64,000 nt of DNA from Pseudorasbora parva (lineage: Eukaryota > Chordata > Actinopteri > Cypriniformes > Gobionidae), in NCBI RefSeq assembly GCF_024679245.1, contig NC_090173.1, positions 54,316,806-54,380,805 on the forward strand, read 5' to 3'. The translations under genes and the position numbers were made by a program. Of the stretch, positions 50,243-62,363 are shown in pieces (position 1 is the first letter of the stretch; each line of letters starts with the position of its first letter). Under the pieces are notes generated by a model. The model had not been told where the DNA came from and did no database searches. It worked only from the letters and a program-made list of their open reading frames with translations.

Positions 50243-53200
50243 GTGTCTGTTTCCCGACTTAGTAAATACAAAAAACCATCAAAACCATTCAACAGTAAAA
50301 ATTTAATTGATGTCCAACAAATAAACAGCAGATATAATACGGATGAACAATTGATAAAGCTCGGGTTGCTGAATATTCGATCCCTTTCGCCAAAAACGCT
50401 TGTTGTCAATGATATGATTATAGACCATAACTTAGATGTGCTGTGCTTGACAGAAACCTGCCTAAAACCTGACGATTACATTACTTTAAATGAGTGCACC
50501 CCCCGAGATTATTGTTATAAACATGAGCCACGTGTTGCTATAATTTATAATAATATTTTCAGTATTACTCAGAAGTCTAGTTTCAAATATAATTCCTTTG
50601 AAGTTTTGGTGCTTTATGTAACGCTGTGTAGTGTAAATAATAAATCCCGTCTGACATTTGTGTTGGCTACTGTATACAGGCCACCAGGGCACAATACAGA
50701 CTTTATCAAAGAATTTGCTGGTTTTGTATCAAAATGCTGGTATTATGCGGGTACCCGCATAAAAGTGGCTAAAACGGGTGGATTGTGACATTTATAAAAT
50801 TCACAGGCGGGGATGCGGGCGGATAATTAACTCTGTGCGGGCGGGTAGTAGCGCGGATGGCCGGATGAAAAATATGTGCAATATTTCTGTGGCAAAGTGA
50901 ACGAGAGAGCAAGCGAGAGCGAGCGAGCGAGACCGGGGCGTGATTGTGAATGAGCGTCACCTGCGAGCCACACCGGTCTCGAGTCCTCTGAGGGAGCTCG
51001 GAAGCATATAAGGACGAGAGATCACCAGACCTGGATTTGACGTTGAGTTGTGTTTATGTTTTATTATGTGTGTGCGCTTGGCAGATGTCCATGAGGGCTG
51101 CCCACGTTACTTTCGTTGTTTGGTTAAAGTCTTTTAAATGTTCGCCGGTTCCCGCCTCCTTCTTCCCCCATCGAACACATTGTAGGCTATTACAATTTCT
51201 ATGTCCGAATTACCATTACACACACACGCAACAACGATATGCAGTTTGACCCATCACGTCACCACCACTGCGACATTGAAACTTTTGTTGATGCCTCTCG
51301 TAGCGCAGATGGAGCGAGCGTTGCAGGAGTAGCAATGGATGAAGTAAAAGTAAAGTTGGTGAGTGGAGTAGCTATATGAAATTGTTGACAATGAGTCTTT
51401 AAAGGCACTTTTGCCTGTTTCATTAGCCCATTCATGACGCTGTTGATGTTGAGAGAGGTGTAGGATAAAAAATAAAGCATGTTTTAATTTGAATGTTTTA
51501 GCGTGTGTGATTTATCGCGGGCACGGGTCGGGTAACGGGCCAAATATTAACGGGTCTGGGCGGGTGCGGATTTAATTTTGATATTTTCACGGGTCACGGG
51601 TCGGATCTGGTGCTAAACCTTGCGGGTACGGGCGGGGGCGGGTCTCCAAAAATGGACCCGTGCAGGACTCTGTCGGAGTTAGTATTAGCTGTAGATAAAG
51701 TACTAATTGTCGGGGATTTTAATATCCACGTAGACAATGAAAAAGACGCATTGGGATTGGCATTTAGAGACATTCTAAACTCTATTGGAGTTAGACAACA
51801 CGTATCGGGACCCACTCATCGCCTTACTCATACTTTAGATCTAATAATGTCACATGGAATAAATGTTGATACTGTTAAAATTCTGCAGCAGAGCGATGAC
51901 ATCTCAGATCATTACCTAATATCATGTATACTTAATTTACCTAAGGCTGCAAAGCCATCCCCTCGCTTCAAATATGGCAGGACGATAACCGCTGCGACTA
52001 AAGATTGCTTTGTACATAATCTTCCTCATCAGTTCCATCTCCTCAGCATTACAGATAGCCAAGAGGAACTTGATGCTGCAACAGAAACTATTGACTCTCT
52101 CTCGCTTAAAGAAGATTAAAGCAAATAATCCAACGCCGTGGTACAACGAGCACACTCGGGCCCTTAAAACAGCAGCCAGAAAAATGGAGCGCAGCTGGAA
52201 AACAAAACTGGAGGTTTTTCGCAATTTGTGGAAAGAGAGCATGATTGCATACAGAAAGGCCATAAAAACTGCTAGATCTGCTTATTTCTCAACTCTTTTA
52301 GAAGAAAACAAACACAACCCTAAGTATTTATTCGATACAGTGGCTAAATTATCACAAAATAAAGCTTCAGCTTCTGATGTTTGTAAACAACACAGCAGTA
52401 ATGACTTTATGAACTTCTTTACTAGTAAGATTGATAATATTAGAAATAAAATTATAACCATGCAGCCGTCTATTACAGTATCACTTCAGACAGAGCATTG
52501 TAGTGTCACTGAGGAGAAATTACACTCATTCACTACTATAGGAGGAGAAGAATTGGCTAAACTTGTAAAATCATCAAAATCAACAACATGTATGCTTGAC
52601 CCTATACCGACTAGGCTATTAAAAGAGATACTTCCAGAGGTCATAGATCCTCTGCTTAATATCATTAATTCATCTTTGACATTAGGATATGTACCGAAAA
52701 CTTTTAAGTTGGCTATAATTAAACCACTTATTAAAAAAACGCAACTTGATCCTAAAGAATTAGTCAATTACAGGCCAATCTCGAATCTACCGTTTCTATC
52801 AAAAATACTAGAAAAGGCAGTGTCTTCACAATTATGTTCCTTTTTAGAAAGTATATGTGAGGATTTCCAGTCAGGATTTAGACCGTATCATAGTACTGAG
52901 ACTGCTCTAATTAGAGTTACAAATGATTTACTCTTATCATCTGATCGTGGTTGTATCTCTTTATTAGTGTTACTCGATCTTAGCGCTGCATTTGATACTA
53001 TCGATCACAATATTCTTCTGAATAGAATCGAAAATTATGTTGGCGTTAGTGGAACTGCTTTGGCATGGTTTAAATCATACTTATCTGACCGTTATCAGTT
53101 TGTAGCAGTAAATGAAGAGATGTCACACCAATCACAAGTTCAGTATGGGGTACCGCAAGGCTCAGTGTTAGGACCGTTGCTTTTCACCCTGTATATGCTA

Positions 53201-54088
53201 CCACTGGGAGATATCATTAGGAAGCATGGCGTTAGTTTTCATTGTTATGCTGACGATACTCAGCTCTATATTTCCTCACGCCCTGACGAAACCTACCAAT
53301 TCACAAGATTAACGGAATGCATAGCTGATATAAAAAATTGGATGAATAGTAATTTCCTGCAACTTAATTTAGATGAAACTGAATTTTTAATTATTGGACA
53401 GAAAAGTTCCACAAGTAGTAACCGAGAATACTGTCTAACACTTGATGACTGCTCTGTCAAGCCCTCGTTGTCAGTGAGGAACCTGGGTGTGCTCTTTGAT
53501 ACCAATCTTTCATTTGAAAGCCACGTTTCTAGCATCTGTAAAACCGCATTCTATCATCTTAAAAATATATCTAAATTACGGCACATGCTTTCAATGCAAA
53601 ATGCTGAATAGTTAGTACATGCGTTCATGAGCTCAAGGCTAGATTATTGTAATGCTCTACTGGGTGGTTGCCCTGCTCGCTTAATAAACAAACTCCAGCT
53701 GGTCAAAAATGCAGCAGCTAGAGTTCTTACTAGAACCAGGAAGTATGATCATATTAGTCCAGTTCTGTCAACATTGCACTGGCTCCCTATTAAACATTGC
53801 ATACATTTTAAAATCTTGCTTATTACTTACAAAGCACTAAATAGTTTAGCTCCCCAGTACTTAAGCGAGCTCTTAACGCATTATACTCCATCACGTCTAT
53901 TGCGGTCTCAAAACTCTGGCCAGTTGATAATACCTAGAATATCTAAATCAACTGCAGGCGGTCGATCCTTTTCCTATTTAGCTCCTAAACTGTGGAATAG
54001 TCTTCCTAGCATTGTTCGGGAAGCAGACACACTCTGTCAGTTTAAATCTAGACTAAAAACACATCTCTTTACTATGGCATACACATAG
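50243..54088 (+). pseudogene. L2 ORF2 (endonuclease plus reverse transcriptase), broken in three places
   Basis: ORF2 would make the endonuclease and reverse transcriptase that copy L2 RNA into DNA at a nicked target. The first segment (50243-50728) has the APE endonuclease start, [12 protein letters not shown] and [14 protein letters not shown], ending at [18 protein letters not shown]. An insertion of about 940 bp follows. The endonuclease resumes at 51673 with VLIVGDFNIHVDNEKD and SDHYLISC. A frameshift near 52110-52119 changes frame. The next segment has [46 protein letters not shown] and the intact active site [10 protein letters not shown] (YADD at 53246-53257). A single TAG at 53609-53611 interrupts the frame, which goes on in register as LVHAFMSSRLDYCNALLGG to the natural stop at 54086-54088. 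Apart from these breaks the copy is well preserved. Confidence 0.92.
50731..51672. mobile_element. GC-rich hAT-like insertion inside the L2 endonuclease
   Basis: The inserted DNA has GGGTACCCGC-type words near its left end and many GCGGGC and ACGGGT motifs at the right, ending ACCCGTGCAGGACTCTG. Read in reverse this is CAGAGTCCTGCACGGGT, a hAT-style terminus. The L2 frame resumes exactly after it at TCGGAGTTAG (51673). The left side lacks the matching terminus and the expected octamer, so roughly 40-50 bp seem deleted there. No transposase frame. Its G+C content is far above that of the surrounding L2. Confidence 0.65.
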
Positions 54089-54978
54089 AACATTTTTAAC
54101 TTTCATTATTCAGATCAATTGACTGATTGTTAGGCTGCATTAACTAGGTCAGCCGGAACCGGGAACACTTCCCATAACACTTGATGTACTAGTTACATCA
54201 TAAAAAGAGTGGCATCTACGCTAATGTTGTCTCTCTGTTTATCCCGAGGTTTATCCCGGATCTGGGCTCTGTCCGGATCGGATGGTGGACCTGCCTGGAC
54301 AGGACCAGCTCATCCTGGAGTGTCTGCTGAGCCGTGTCAAATGGTGTCTCCTCCGAATTTGCCTCACTGGCACGACATCCTCAAAACCCGTCTTCGGCGC
54401 AATAATTCCGATCTTTCATGTATTCATACTCTTGTGTAATCGACGCCCCATCCCATCATTTATTTCCAAATAAATCTGTCTCTTCCGTGATACCCTGAAA
54501 TTTTGAATATTCCAATCTAATATGATTTCTGACCTATAAGGTTGCCAGAATAATAATCTTACACGGTGTGTTAATAGGCCAGAGGAGAACTGGCACCCCG
54601 ACTCAGTCTGGTTTCTCCCAAGGTTTATTTTTCTCCATCACGCCCTGATAGAGTTTTGGTTCCTTGCCACTGTCGCCTTTGGCTTGGCTTGCTCAGTTGG
54701 GGACACTAAAAATATGATTAAAGTTATTCAACTTATTATACAAATAAAATGTATGAATTAGGTCTTATTTAATTCTATATACTTAAATACTGATCTGCCA
54801 ACATTGTTGCTATATGATAAATTAAACTAAGCTGATAACATCACTGTTTTCTCCAGTACGACTGTACAGCCAAATCTAATTTTGTCGCAATATTATCCTG
54901 TTTGACACTGTGAAGCTGCTTTGACACAATCGTGATTGTAAAAGCGCTATATAAATAAAGTTGATTGATTGATTGATT
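54089..54978 (+). other. L2 3' untranslated region and tail
   Basis: Non-coding end of the L2. The last 260 bp (ACTGATCTGCCAACATTGTT, GACACTGTGAAGCTGCTTTG, AAAGCGCTATATAAATAAAG) are shared with the older copy ending at 14056. It finishes in about five TGAT units. The 76-codon frame at 54209-54439 lies wholly in this region and is not called. Confidence 0.85.
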
Positions 54979-55508
54979 GATCTGGTGAAGACAGAAGGAC
55001 GGTGTTATCTGGTGGAGCCAGAAAAATGTGTTATCTGGTGAAGCCAGAAGGATGGTGTTATCTGGTGGAGAAAGAAGGACGGTGTTATCTGGTGGAGCCA
55101 GAAGGACGGTGTTATCTGGTGAAGCCAGAAGGACTGTGTTATCTGGTGGAGCCAGAAGCACAGTGTTATCTGGTGGAGCCAGAAGGATGGTGTTATCTGG
55201 TGGAGCCAGAAGTACAATGTTATCAGCTGAAGCCAGAAAGACGGTGTTATCTGGTGGAGCCAGAAGAACGGTGTTATCTGGTGGAGGCAGAAGTACAATG
55301 TTATCTGGTGGAGGCAGAAGTACAATGTTATCTGGTGGAGCCAGAAAGACGGTGTTATTTGGTGTAGCCAGAAGGACTGTGTTATCTGGTGGAGCCAGAA
55401 GGATGGTGTTATCTGGTGGAGCCAGAAGGACTGTGTTATCTGGTGGAGACAGAAGGACTGTGTTATCTGGTGGAGCCAGAAGGACAGTGTTATCTGGTGG
55501 AGCAAGAA
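54979..55508. repeat. 27-bp minisatellite, right fragment (about 19 units)
   Basis: Head-to-tail units of 27 bp (GCCAGAAGGATGGTGTTATC followed by TGGTGGA) with substitutions such as AAGTACAATG and GAAGCC. As 27 is divisible by three, several frames stay open on both strands (FWLHQITPS repeated on the minus strand, RRTVLSGGA on the plus). These are artefacts of the repeat. Confidence 0.95.
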
Positions 55509-58500
55509 AGGGAGGAGACAAGATCCTGTCAAGATCCTCTTACTCCACCTTAGCCTGTTGACCTATTGGCTTAGCCTTGTCTCATCCCTTCCGTGGCTGG
55601 AGGCCAGAACATACATGTTACAATAAATAACTCTGCAAGTACATATTCTACTAACTTTAATAATAGTAACAGTATACTTATACTCTAATGAGAGCTAATA
55701 AGAGTTACTTAGAGTTAGGAGAATGTCTAAAGTAGACCTTTGAAACAAGTGTAACCCAAATATGTAATAACAATCACATATAACCTTATATTTTAGGTGC
55801 TAATGTTAAATGATTAACATTATGGATGTGCATTTTAATTGGAGTTTTGTTTTAGCTCAAGGATGGATTGCAAACTGGGCCAGTGACCTCTAGTTGACCT
55901 GGAATAAACCTCAGCAGTTTGCCACAATGTGAAATACAGTAAATTAAGGAATTATTGATTTCACATAGTATTTACATAGTCATTTGGTGTCTTATATAGA
56001 CAAGACCATAATCAAGACCATAATGCATCTATGTTTTAGCTTTGATGAGCATTTGTCTACCGTCTGTACTATTTCAGCCGAGTTAGTTCTCACCAAGGAA
56101 GGATGGCTGGAAGAGGCTTTTTGGGCTGTGTTACTTTCCTTGCCAATTGAGTTGATGGAGGAGGAGGAGGAGGAGGAGGAGGAACTACAGGGAAAGCACT
56201 ACCTGGATGGCCACATACATTTCTGGAGTGTTGAAAGTCTTAAACTGAGTGACAAGGAGAAATATTCTCCATTATGTACATTCAAAATACACCTTTTCAT
56301 TAGCTTTTAGCCAGCACATATGCACAGACCACATTGCATTGGGAGGTTGTGAACCCCGTCTGTCAATACTCTGGCTGAGGCAAGGTCAGTAGCATGCCAA
56401 TTCCCATTAAACTCTTGCATGAGTGCTGGGATGAGCAGATGTTCATTCACTGAGGAAAATGAGTGGCAGTGTCATGTGGGAAAATTAGCGATCTCTTTGA
56501 GTGTAGTACTCATTAACTTCCTGAAAAGGATGATATATTAATGAACACAAGTTCAAGCGATGTGGTCATCAGCATTAGTTTATCTTGAATGCAATACAAA
56601 TTATGTACATCAACATGTGCACAGAGCATCACAATTTGACATACAGGTTTAAGTTACATGCTGGTCATGTAAGCACTCAAATTCCAATCATGTCATGGAT
56701 ACATCCAAGTTCACTCGACTAACCGTGACGTCATATGTTGTACATACTCACACTAACAGTGAACCAGCAAGAATAAACTCATACTTCAATATTAATAACT
56801 AAGGAAAACATGAAACATACAATCACATTACATAGTCTCTATATCAACCGAGTGCGTGCGCTAATCGCAACACGTTTGCTAACCACATGCGCAGCACCGA
56901 TCGTTAACTCTAAACAGACATTACTCTCTCATATACATTAGGAAAACAATACAGTTAACAGTCATTCCCATAAGAACAATGATGGTGTGCATTTTATACA
57001 TTGGTTACCTGAAAAGGATGATATATTAATGAACACAAGTTCAAGCGATGCGGTCATCAGAATTAGTTTATCTTGAATGACGCACATTGCGAGAACTCCT
57101 TCCACCAAGGCACGCAATGACGTGCACACGCCCGCACAACCAATCACACACAACCATCTTTAACTATAATAATATATTTAATTAATTCAAAACAATAGTG
57201 CTTTTTATAGAACTCGCAATATCTGCACAAGTATTTAAATGAAAACGAGATGATGAAAATTATATAAATCTAATAAAAATTTGTAAATAATCCCTTAAAG
57301 CAGAAGTACATAAAATACATGAAAACTAATATATGCACTTATTAGATCACCGATTATTCAGTATACCACACGAGCACTAAGTCAAATGTTTTCCCTAATC
57401 CAGTCCTTGGAATTAGAAAGGAATTATTTGAATGCTGATTTGAAGACATTAAAGCCACAATGCCACATGTTGTTTTCCCTAAATAATCTAATGATCTCAG
57501 TCCTGAGCTTTGATTTGCCTTCCCCACGTGTCCAGATGTTGAATTCAGGACTCAGGCTGCTCTTTACTAACTGTTCATAATACATGGGGCGGCACTGTGT
57601 CATATAGGCTACTATCTGTGATCATGATCAAATGTGAAAAAAATAAAGGATGACAGATGTGGTTACTATTAACTGTTGTTTATATACCCCCAACATTTTT
57701 TACAAAGAACCCTCTCCGGACGTTATTGACCCTGCCCCAGCGGAGGTCTGTGCACACTACTGATTCTTCTGCTAAAATAATTCTCCTTTTTGAACTCCAC
57801 AGACAAAATGACAGCTAAATAAGACATGACAGTGAGTAGATAAATAGAGAATTTTAGGATGACGTTATCCCTTTAGTTTGAGTCTGACTTTGAAATTCAA
57901 AAAGAGCTGAGAAACACTTGATTTTCAAAAGCAGCTCTGGATTTCCATAAGTTTGACCAGACAGGCTCTGTCATGGTAGAGCTGCAAGGCATGCAAATAT
58001 AGCATTAGTACAGTCATAACAACTTGGGATATTGGGAATGTATAAAAAAGACTTTTTTGCATTGTGTGTATGTGCATTTTCTGGAAGTTGCACATTGTAT
58101 CAACAAAACATTTTGTATTCTACAAAACATTAATGTTTATGCAAGTCTTTTACACATCACATCTTATTTTTGCAGTTGCTTTATTAGAGGTCCAAGCAGC
58201 AAAAAAAAAATGTAAATTCAAAACCATATACATTCGGTGGGGAAAAAAACACTAAATCTTTCAGTGTCTTTGAATAACATGAGTGCCAAATTAAATATAA
58301 TGCAAAAATGTATTTTTTTATTTAATTGTGGCATGGCTTACAGTGGCTATAGACCATCTGAATGCAAAGTTCAACCTCAACAAAACTTGCTGTCTAGACT
58401 CTAGACAAGACAATTTGAGGTTGCGTGTCATATTTCAGTAAAAATAAAAAAACAAACTGCACAATTGTTTTATTTCGACAATTGTTTGTCGGCACCAAAA

Positions 58501-59162
58501 AAAAAAAAAAATCAGCAGCCAATAATTTCACAAGTGAGTGAATGATCATCATGGCGTATACAAGCAGGAATGAATGAATTTAGAAACACAACATCTAGAA
58601 ACCAAAATAATAATAATTAAATTAAAAAAGGAATTAAAATTAAGGACTAATAAGGTGGCACAGGCCAAAATAACCACTTTATGGTTTGCCTGTACAGTAA
58701 TAGGCTTGAAAAAAATCAATAATACTACACCAATTTGTACTGTATGGCTCTGAAAGCTTGTAGTAAGGTCACTAATACCCTTATAAGGACAAAATCAGTG
58801 GTGCTGTGTCAGAGGTCATTCGTTGTTATCATCTGTACCTGAACTGCAGGCTTACAAATACATATTTGACTGGAAAATAAGGAAGGTTAAATAAGCAGAG
58901 AATGACAAGCTCCCCAGAAACTACCATATTAAGGTAGAACAGAGCAAACTTTGTAAAACGTATTAAAACATGTATTGTATTATCTGTCACCATAAAATAA
59001 ATCTATATTAAAGAAGTGACACAGCAAAAGAGGTTGGACCGGAGCTGAAAAGGCAAAGAGAGAGAGCAAGATAAATCTGCTTGAGGACAAAAGGGAGGAG
59101 TCAGAGACTTGGTGTGTGATGTCAGCAGCTTGTTGGATTGAGGTGCTGCACCCTGCTGAGTT
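55509..59162. other. Intergenic region upstream of fscn2, no recognised gene
   Basis: No convincing coding frame. It contains a (GGA)n microsatellite at 56156-56183 and a 70-bp direct repeat (56520-56590 and 57009-57078). A23-like runs near 58498 and AT-rich blocks follow. The 108-codon frame at 55984-56310 includes the GGA repeat (EEEEEEEEE) and shows no domain. Confidence 0.45.
56520..57078. repeat. Pair of 70-bp direct repeats 489 bp apart
   Basis: CCTGAAAAGGATGATATATT, AATGAACACAAGTTCAAGCG, ATG(T/C)GGTCATCAG and TTAGTTTATCTTGAATG occur at 56520-56592 and again at 57009-57079 with only two or three changes. The DNA between them is not repeated. Confidence 0.85.
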
Positions 59163-59179
59163 TAATCCAGGCTGATTAG
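59163..59179 (+). promoter_or_regulatory. Pair of OTX/CRX-like homeodomain sites upstream of fscn2
   Basis: TAATCC at 59163-59168 and GATTAG (reverse complement CTAATC) at 59174-59179 lie about 310 bp before the fscn2 ATG. TAATCC is the core preferred by OTX and CRX proteins, which drive photoreceptor genes. This fits the known retinal expression of fascin-2, but the sites are short and their use is inferred only. Confidence 0.3.
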
Positions 59180-59484
59180 GAAGCAGCAAGCAGTCACCTG
59201 TGTCAATGCAGAGAAGTAGCTAAAGATAACCTAGTGTAGCCTGGGATTGCTACTTCCAGAGGAATCCAACAAAAGGAAACTCACAAGGACAACAGCATTG
59301 GTCTGTAGTTGAGTTGACAAGCAAAGAAACGGGCAAGATACTCAAATTTCAGAGTGGCAAAGAAGCTTTACATGACCTTTTAATAGCATCTGAGGAGAGG
59401 TTCTTGGTTTTCAAGGGCATATTGCTTTCTTGTCAGCATTTCTAAACCAATCTAATACACTCCTTTGGGAACCGCTTGATCAGA

Positions 59485-60304
59485 ATGTCCACAAACGGAA
59501 TAAGCATGGCTCTAAAGCTCCAGTTTGGTCTTATTAATTACGGAAACCGTTACCTCACAGCAGAGGCGTTTGGTTTCAAGGTAAATGCATCTGGAACAAG
59601 CCTGAAGAAGAAACAGATCTGGACCCTGGAGCAAGACCAGGACAGCCAGGTGGTTTTCTTGCGCAGTCACCTCGGACGCTATCTGGCCTCAGATAAAGAT
59701 GGCAAGGTAAGCTGTGAGGAGGAAGTGCCAAACACAGACTGCCGCTTCTTGATTGTGATGCAGTCAGATGGACGCTGGGCCTTGCAGTCTGAGCCATACT
59801 TGCGTTATTTTGGAGGCTCAGCCGAATATCTGTCCTGTTTTGCCCAGACCATTGGAGAGTCTGAGCTGTGGGCCATGCATCTTGCCCTTCACCCACAAGC
59901 CAACCTGTTAAGTGTAAGCCGCAAGCGCTACGCTCACCTGTCCATCGCAGACAACGAGCTCTCCATGGACAGCAACATCCCCTGGGGTGTGGACTCCCTG
60001 ATCACCTTGGTCTACCTGGATGGGAAGTACAGTCTGAAGACCTGCGACAACCGCTTTCTCAGCAACGATGGCAAGCTGGTAACAGAGAATGGGTCTAACA
60101 CCAGTTTCACCCTGGAGCTCAAGTCTGGCAAGCTGGCCTTTAAGGACTGCGGGGGCAAGTACCTCTCGCCAACGGGCCCCACGGGCACCTTGAAGTCTGG
60201 CCGCGGTTCAAGGCCAGGGAAAGACGAGCTGTTTGATCTGGAAGAGAGCCACCCACAAGTTGTTTTCCAGGCAGCCAACAAAAGATATGTGTCTATTCGT
60301 CAAG
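59485..60304 (+). CDS. fscn2: Fascin-2 (actin-bundling protein), exon 1, 5' part of CDS
   Basis: Fascins cross-link actin filaments into tight parallel bundles; fascin-2 acts in photoreceptors and hair-cell stereocilia. The exon encodes residues 1-273 and the first base of codon 274 of a protein normally about 490 residues long, that is beta-trefoil domains 1 and 2 of four. Visible landmarks are [20 protein letters not shown] near the start, Ser39 before KKK (the conserved PKC-regulated actin-binding site), [30 protein letters not shown] and [20 protein letters not shown] at the end. The last block is closer to fascin-2 than to fascin-1, as is [18 protein letters not shown] start at the ATG at 59485 (MSTNG...); a TTG nine bases upstream is in frame but not a start. 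The exon ends in ...SIRQ plus G with a GTAAGC donor, the usual place for the first fascin intron. The remaining exons are outside the window. Teleosts have two paralogs (a and b); I cannot say which this is. Confidence 0.94.
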
Positions 60305-60310
60305 GTAAGC
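60305..60310 (+). other. fscn2: Splice donor of fscn2 intron 1 (GTAAGC)
   Basis: CAAG followed by GTAAGC matches the 5' splice consensus. It splits codon 274 after its first base, and the frame reaches an in-frame stop only nine bases later if not spliced. Confidence 0.88.
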
Positions 60311-62177
60311 AATGATTGTGCATTTGTGTTGACATATCATGGTCATTATTATTGGTTTAAAAAAAGGGTGCCCAATCCTGATCTTATTTAGCTAGTTCAG
60401 GTGTGTTTGATTAGGAGCTCAACTATGCAGGGACATGTGCTACATTTACACTGTCAGTCCAAATCCGATTAAATGTGTATACGATTGGAATCTGATCAAA
60501 AATCTTGTAAAATCTTATTTAAATAGGATTTCCAACCACATTCGAAAGTAGCTCAAAACTGACATCGCATTTCATTTCATGTCTTTTTTTTATTTGTTTA
60601 TTTGTTTGTTTGCTGTTCACGCTTACTAAATCTGATATGAATATGGTTGAACAATAAAAAACATTAGGATATGTAGAGTATGATACGAATATGGCTCAAG
60701 AACAATATCTATATTTATAATATTTAGATAAAACATTCTCTGCTGACGTAGCACTTCAGGCCCGGTTCTGCTTCTGAAATTACTGAGGGAGGTCTAATAA
60801 AGTTTTTTTTATTTTTTTATCTTAAAAATAAAAAAAAATAAAAACCTATGTTATATCTTCTGCTTCGTAGAGGACACCAGAACTATTTATTGAGAAAATT
60901 AAAAGACACAAATAGACCAAAATCAATGATTTTTTTTTCCACCGATCAATTTTTATGAAAACTAAAAACGTCAAGCTTTTCTTTTGTTTTATTTTTTATC
61001 CACTTTGTATAAAGAAGTTTTTATGAAAGATAACAGAATAATTTGATATACCATTATTACTTTATGCAATACGTGTGTAAACACGGCCATAAATGCCATT
61101 TTATACTCTGAATCTTATTTGCAAATAAATGTGCTTTGGGACAATATGTCATGTAAAAAGCCGTGTACTAATATTTTCATAATAAAAATGTCTCATATTT
61201 CATAAGAATATCCAGACTTAAAACTGTGTATATGTTTAGAGAAATTTGCTAAATAATGTCCTCTAAACCTCGCAAAACCTCTATTCTGGGTCAGGAGGAT
61301 ATTTCTGTCTCATGCAGAGTGGCATTTATACTTAGATGTCATATTCGAAACTTTACAGCAAGCAATTGGCTGTCGGTCCTCTTAGCAACAATAGTTTTAT
61401 GAAAGTTATAGACTGTAGCCTCGAAAGTGAGCCAAGATCGCTACGATCACTAAAATGCTGTAGATTTCTTTTTAATGTCACACAGGCCAACTCAATTGTC
61501 TTTTCTTTTTTTTCTTTTTTTTTTACATTTATACCATAAGTCCATTGCAAATCACAGAAACTTGCACAAAAAATGACATGACATTACATAAAACAAAATA
61601 ATGCACAGACTTTTAGCGATAGTAGTGGCTTTTCCCAAGCCCTACAATGTGGTCATTTCATGGATGATGCATGTGTATGCATTACAAAATTTCAAAAAAG
61701 TGCAAAGATTTGAGGACATGAGTGCATAACACAATTCAATCCTCTTTGGGAACTGGGAAGCAATCAAATTGAATAGTTACCATGGACAATCTTCTTCATG
61801 GACAATATCTTGGGCTACAGGGTGATATGGCTGCATTATTAAGGGAATGTTACTTTTGGATCTTCAATAAACATTCTGAAATTGTCCCAGTTCTATGAGA
61901 GAGGAGTTGGTGGATAAAGAACACAATCACAGGCCGAAAGAACGCCCACTATATAAGCTCAAGAAGTTGGTAGGCTGGAGAGCATGTCAGAGCAGAACGA
62001 GACCAGAGGATACCAGCGATGGCCAGGCAGGAATCTCAGGGCAATGCACTCAGAAAATGCACCAGGCTTGCAGCTAGGCAAGGAGAGCAAGTAGCCAGGG
62101 AAGCTCTGCTTGCAGGACATGACTGGAACTAGAGACACAGGAAACAAGAAAAGACCAAAAAGCAGAACTAACATATA

Positions 62178-62363
62178 ATGGTAAATGGACTGCATTTTAA
62201 CAGACCCATGGCCACCAAAGCTCTTTACATATTGCCTCACATTCACCCATTCATTCACTTATTAATACATCAACGGCGATGTCAGCCACCATCCAGCTCA
62301 TCTGGAGCAGCTGGGGTTTGGTGTCTTGCTCATGGACACCTTAACACTCGGTCAGGTGGAACG
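62178..62363 (+). repeat. Dispersed fish repeat, GTAAATGGACTGCATTT type
   Basis: Reads GGTAAATGGACTGCATTTTA, CTCTTTACATATTGCCTCAC, ATTCACCCATTCA, GGCGATGTCAGCC, GAGCAGCTGGGGTTTGGTGT and ACACTCGGTCAGGTGGA. I know this text as a common interspersed repeat in teleost genomes. The 3' half of the consensus is missing. Confidence 0.65.

Larger units (their letters stand above)
49867..54978 (+). mobile_element. 5'-truncated L2-clade LINE inserted in a minisatellite
   Basis: The element contains, in order, the end of ORF1, ORF2 with endonuclease and reverse-transcriptase domains, a 0.9-kb 3' untranslated region and a tail of (TGAT)-type repeats after AAAGCGCTATATAAATAAAG. The 5' end is cut inside ORF1, as usual for target-primed insertion. 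Its sides are two pieces of the same 27-bp minisatellite, so the target is clear. Probable duplicated target words are ATCTAGTG on the left and ATCTGGTG on the right, though a tandem target makes this ambiguous. The copy is dead through one large insertion, one frameshift and one premature stop. Confidence 0.92.

Noticed and set aside
52010..52110. [15 protein letters not shown]... as the true N-terminus of the L2 reverse-transcriptase ORF
   Set aside because: This start overlaps the endonuclease segment in another frame. The hydrophobic leader is an artefact of the frameshift near 52110.
54841..55561. ORFs of 226, 177, 175 and 121 codons on both strands
   Set aside because: All derive from the 27-bp minisatellite and its edges; both strands are open at once.
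59476..59484. Upstream in-frame start for fascin
   Set aside because: The codon at 59476 is TTG. The ATG at 59485 gives the MSTNG start expected for the family.
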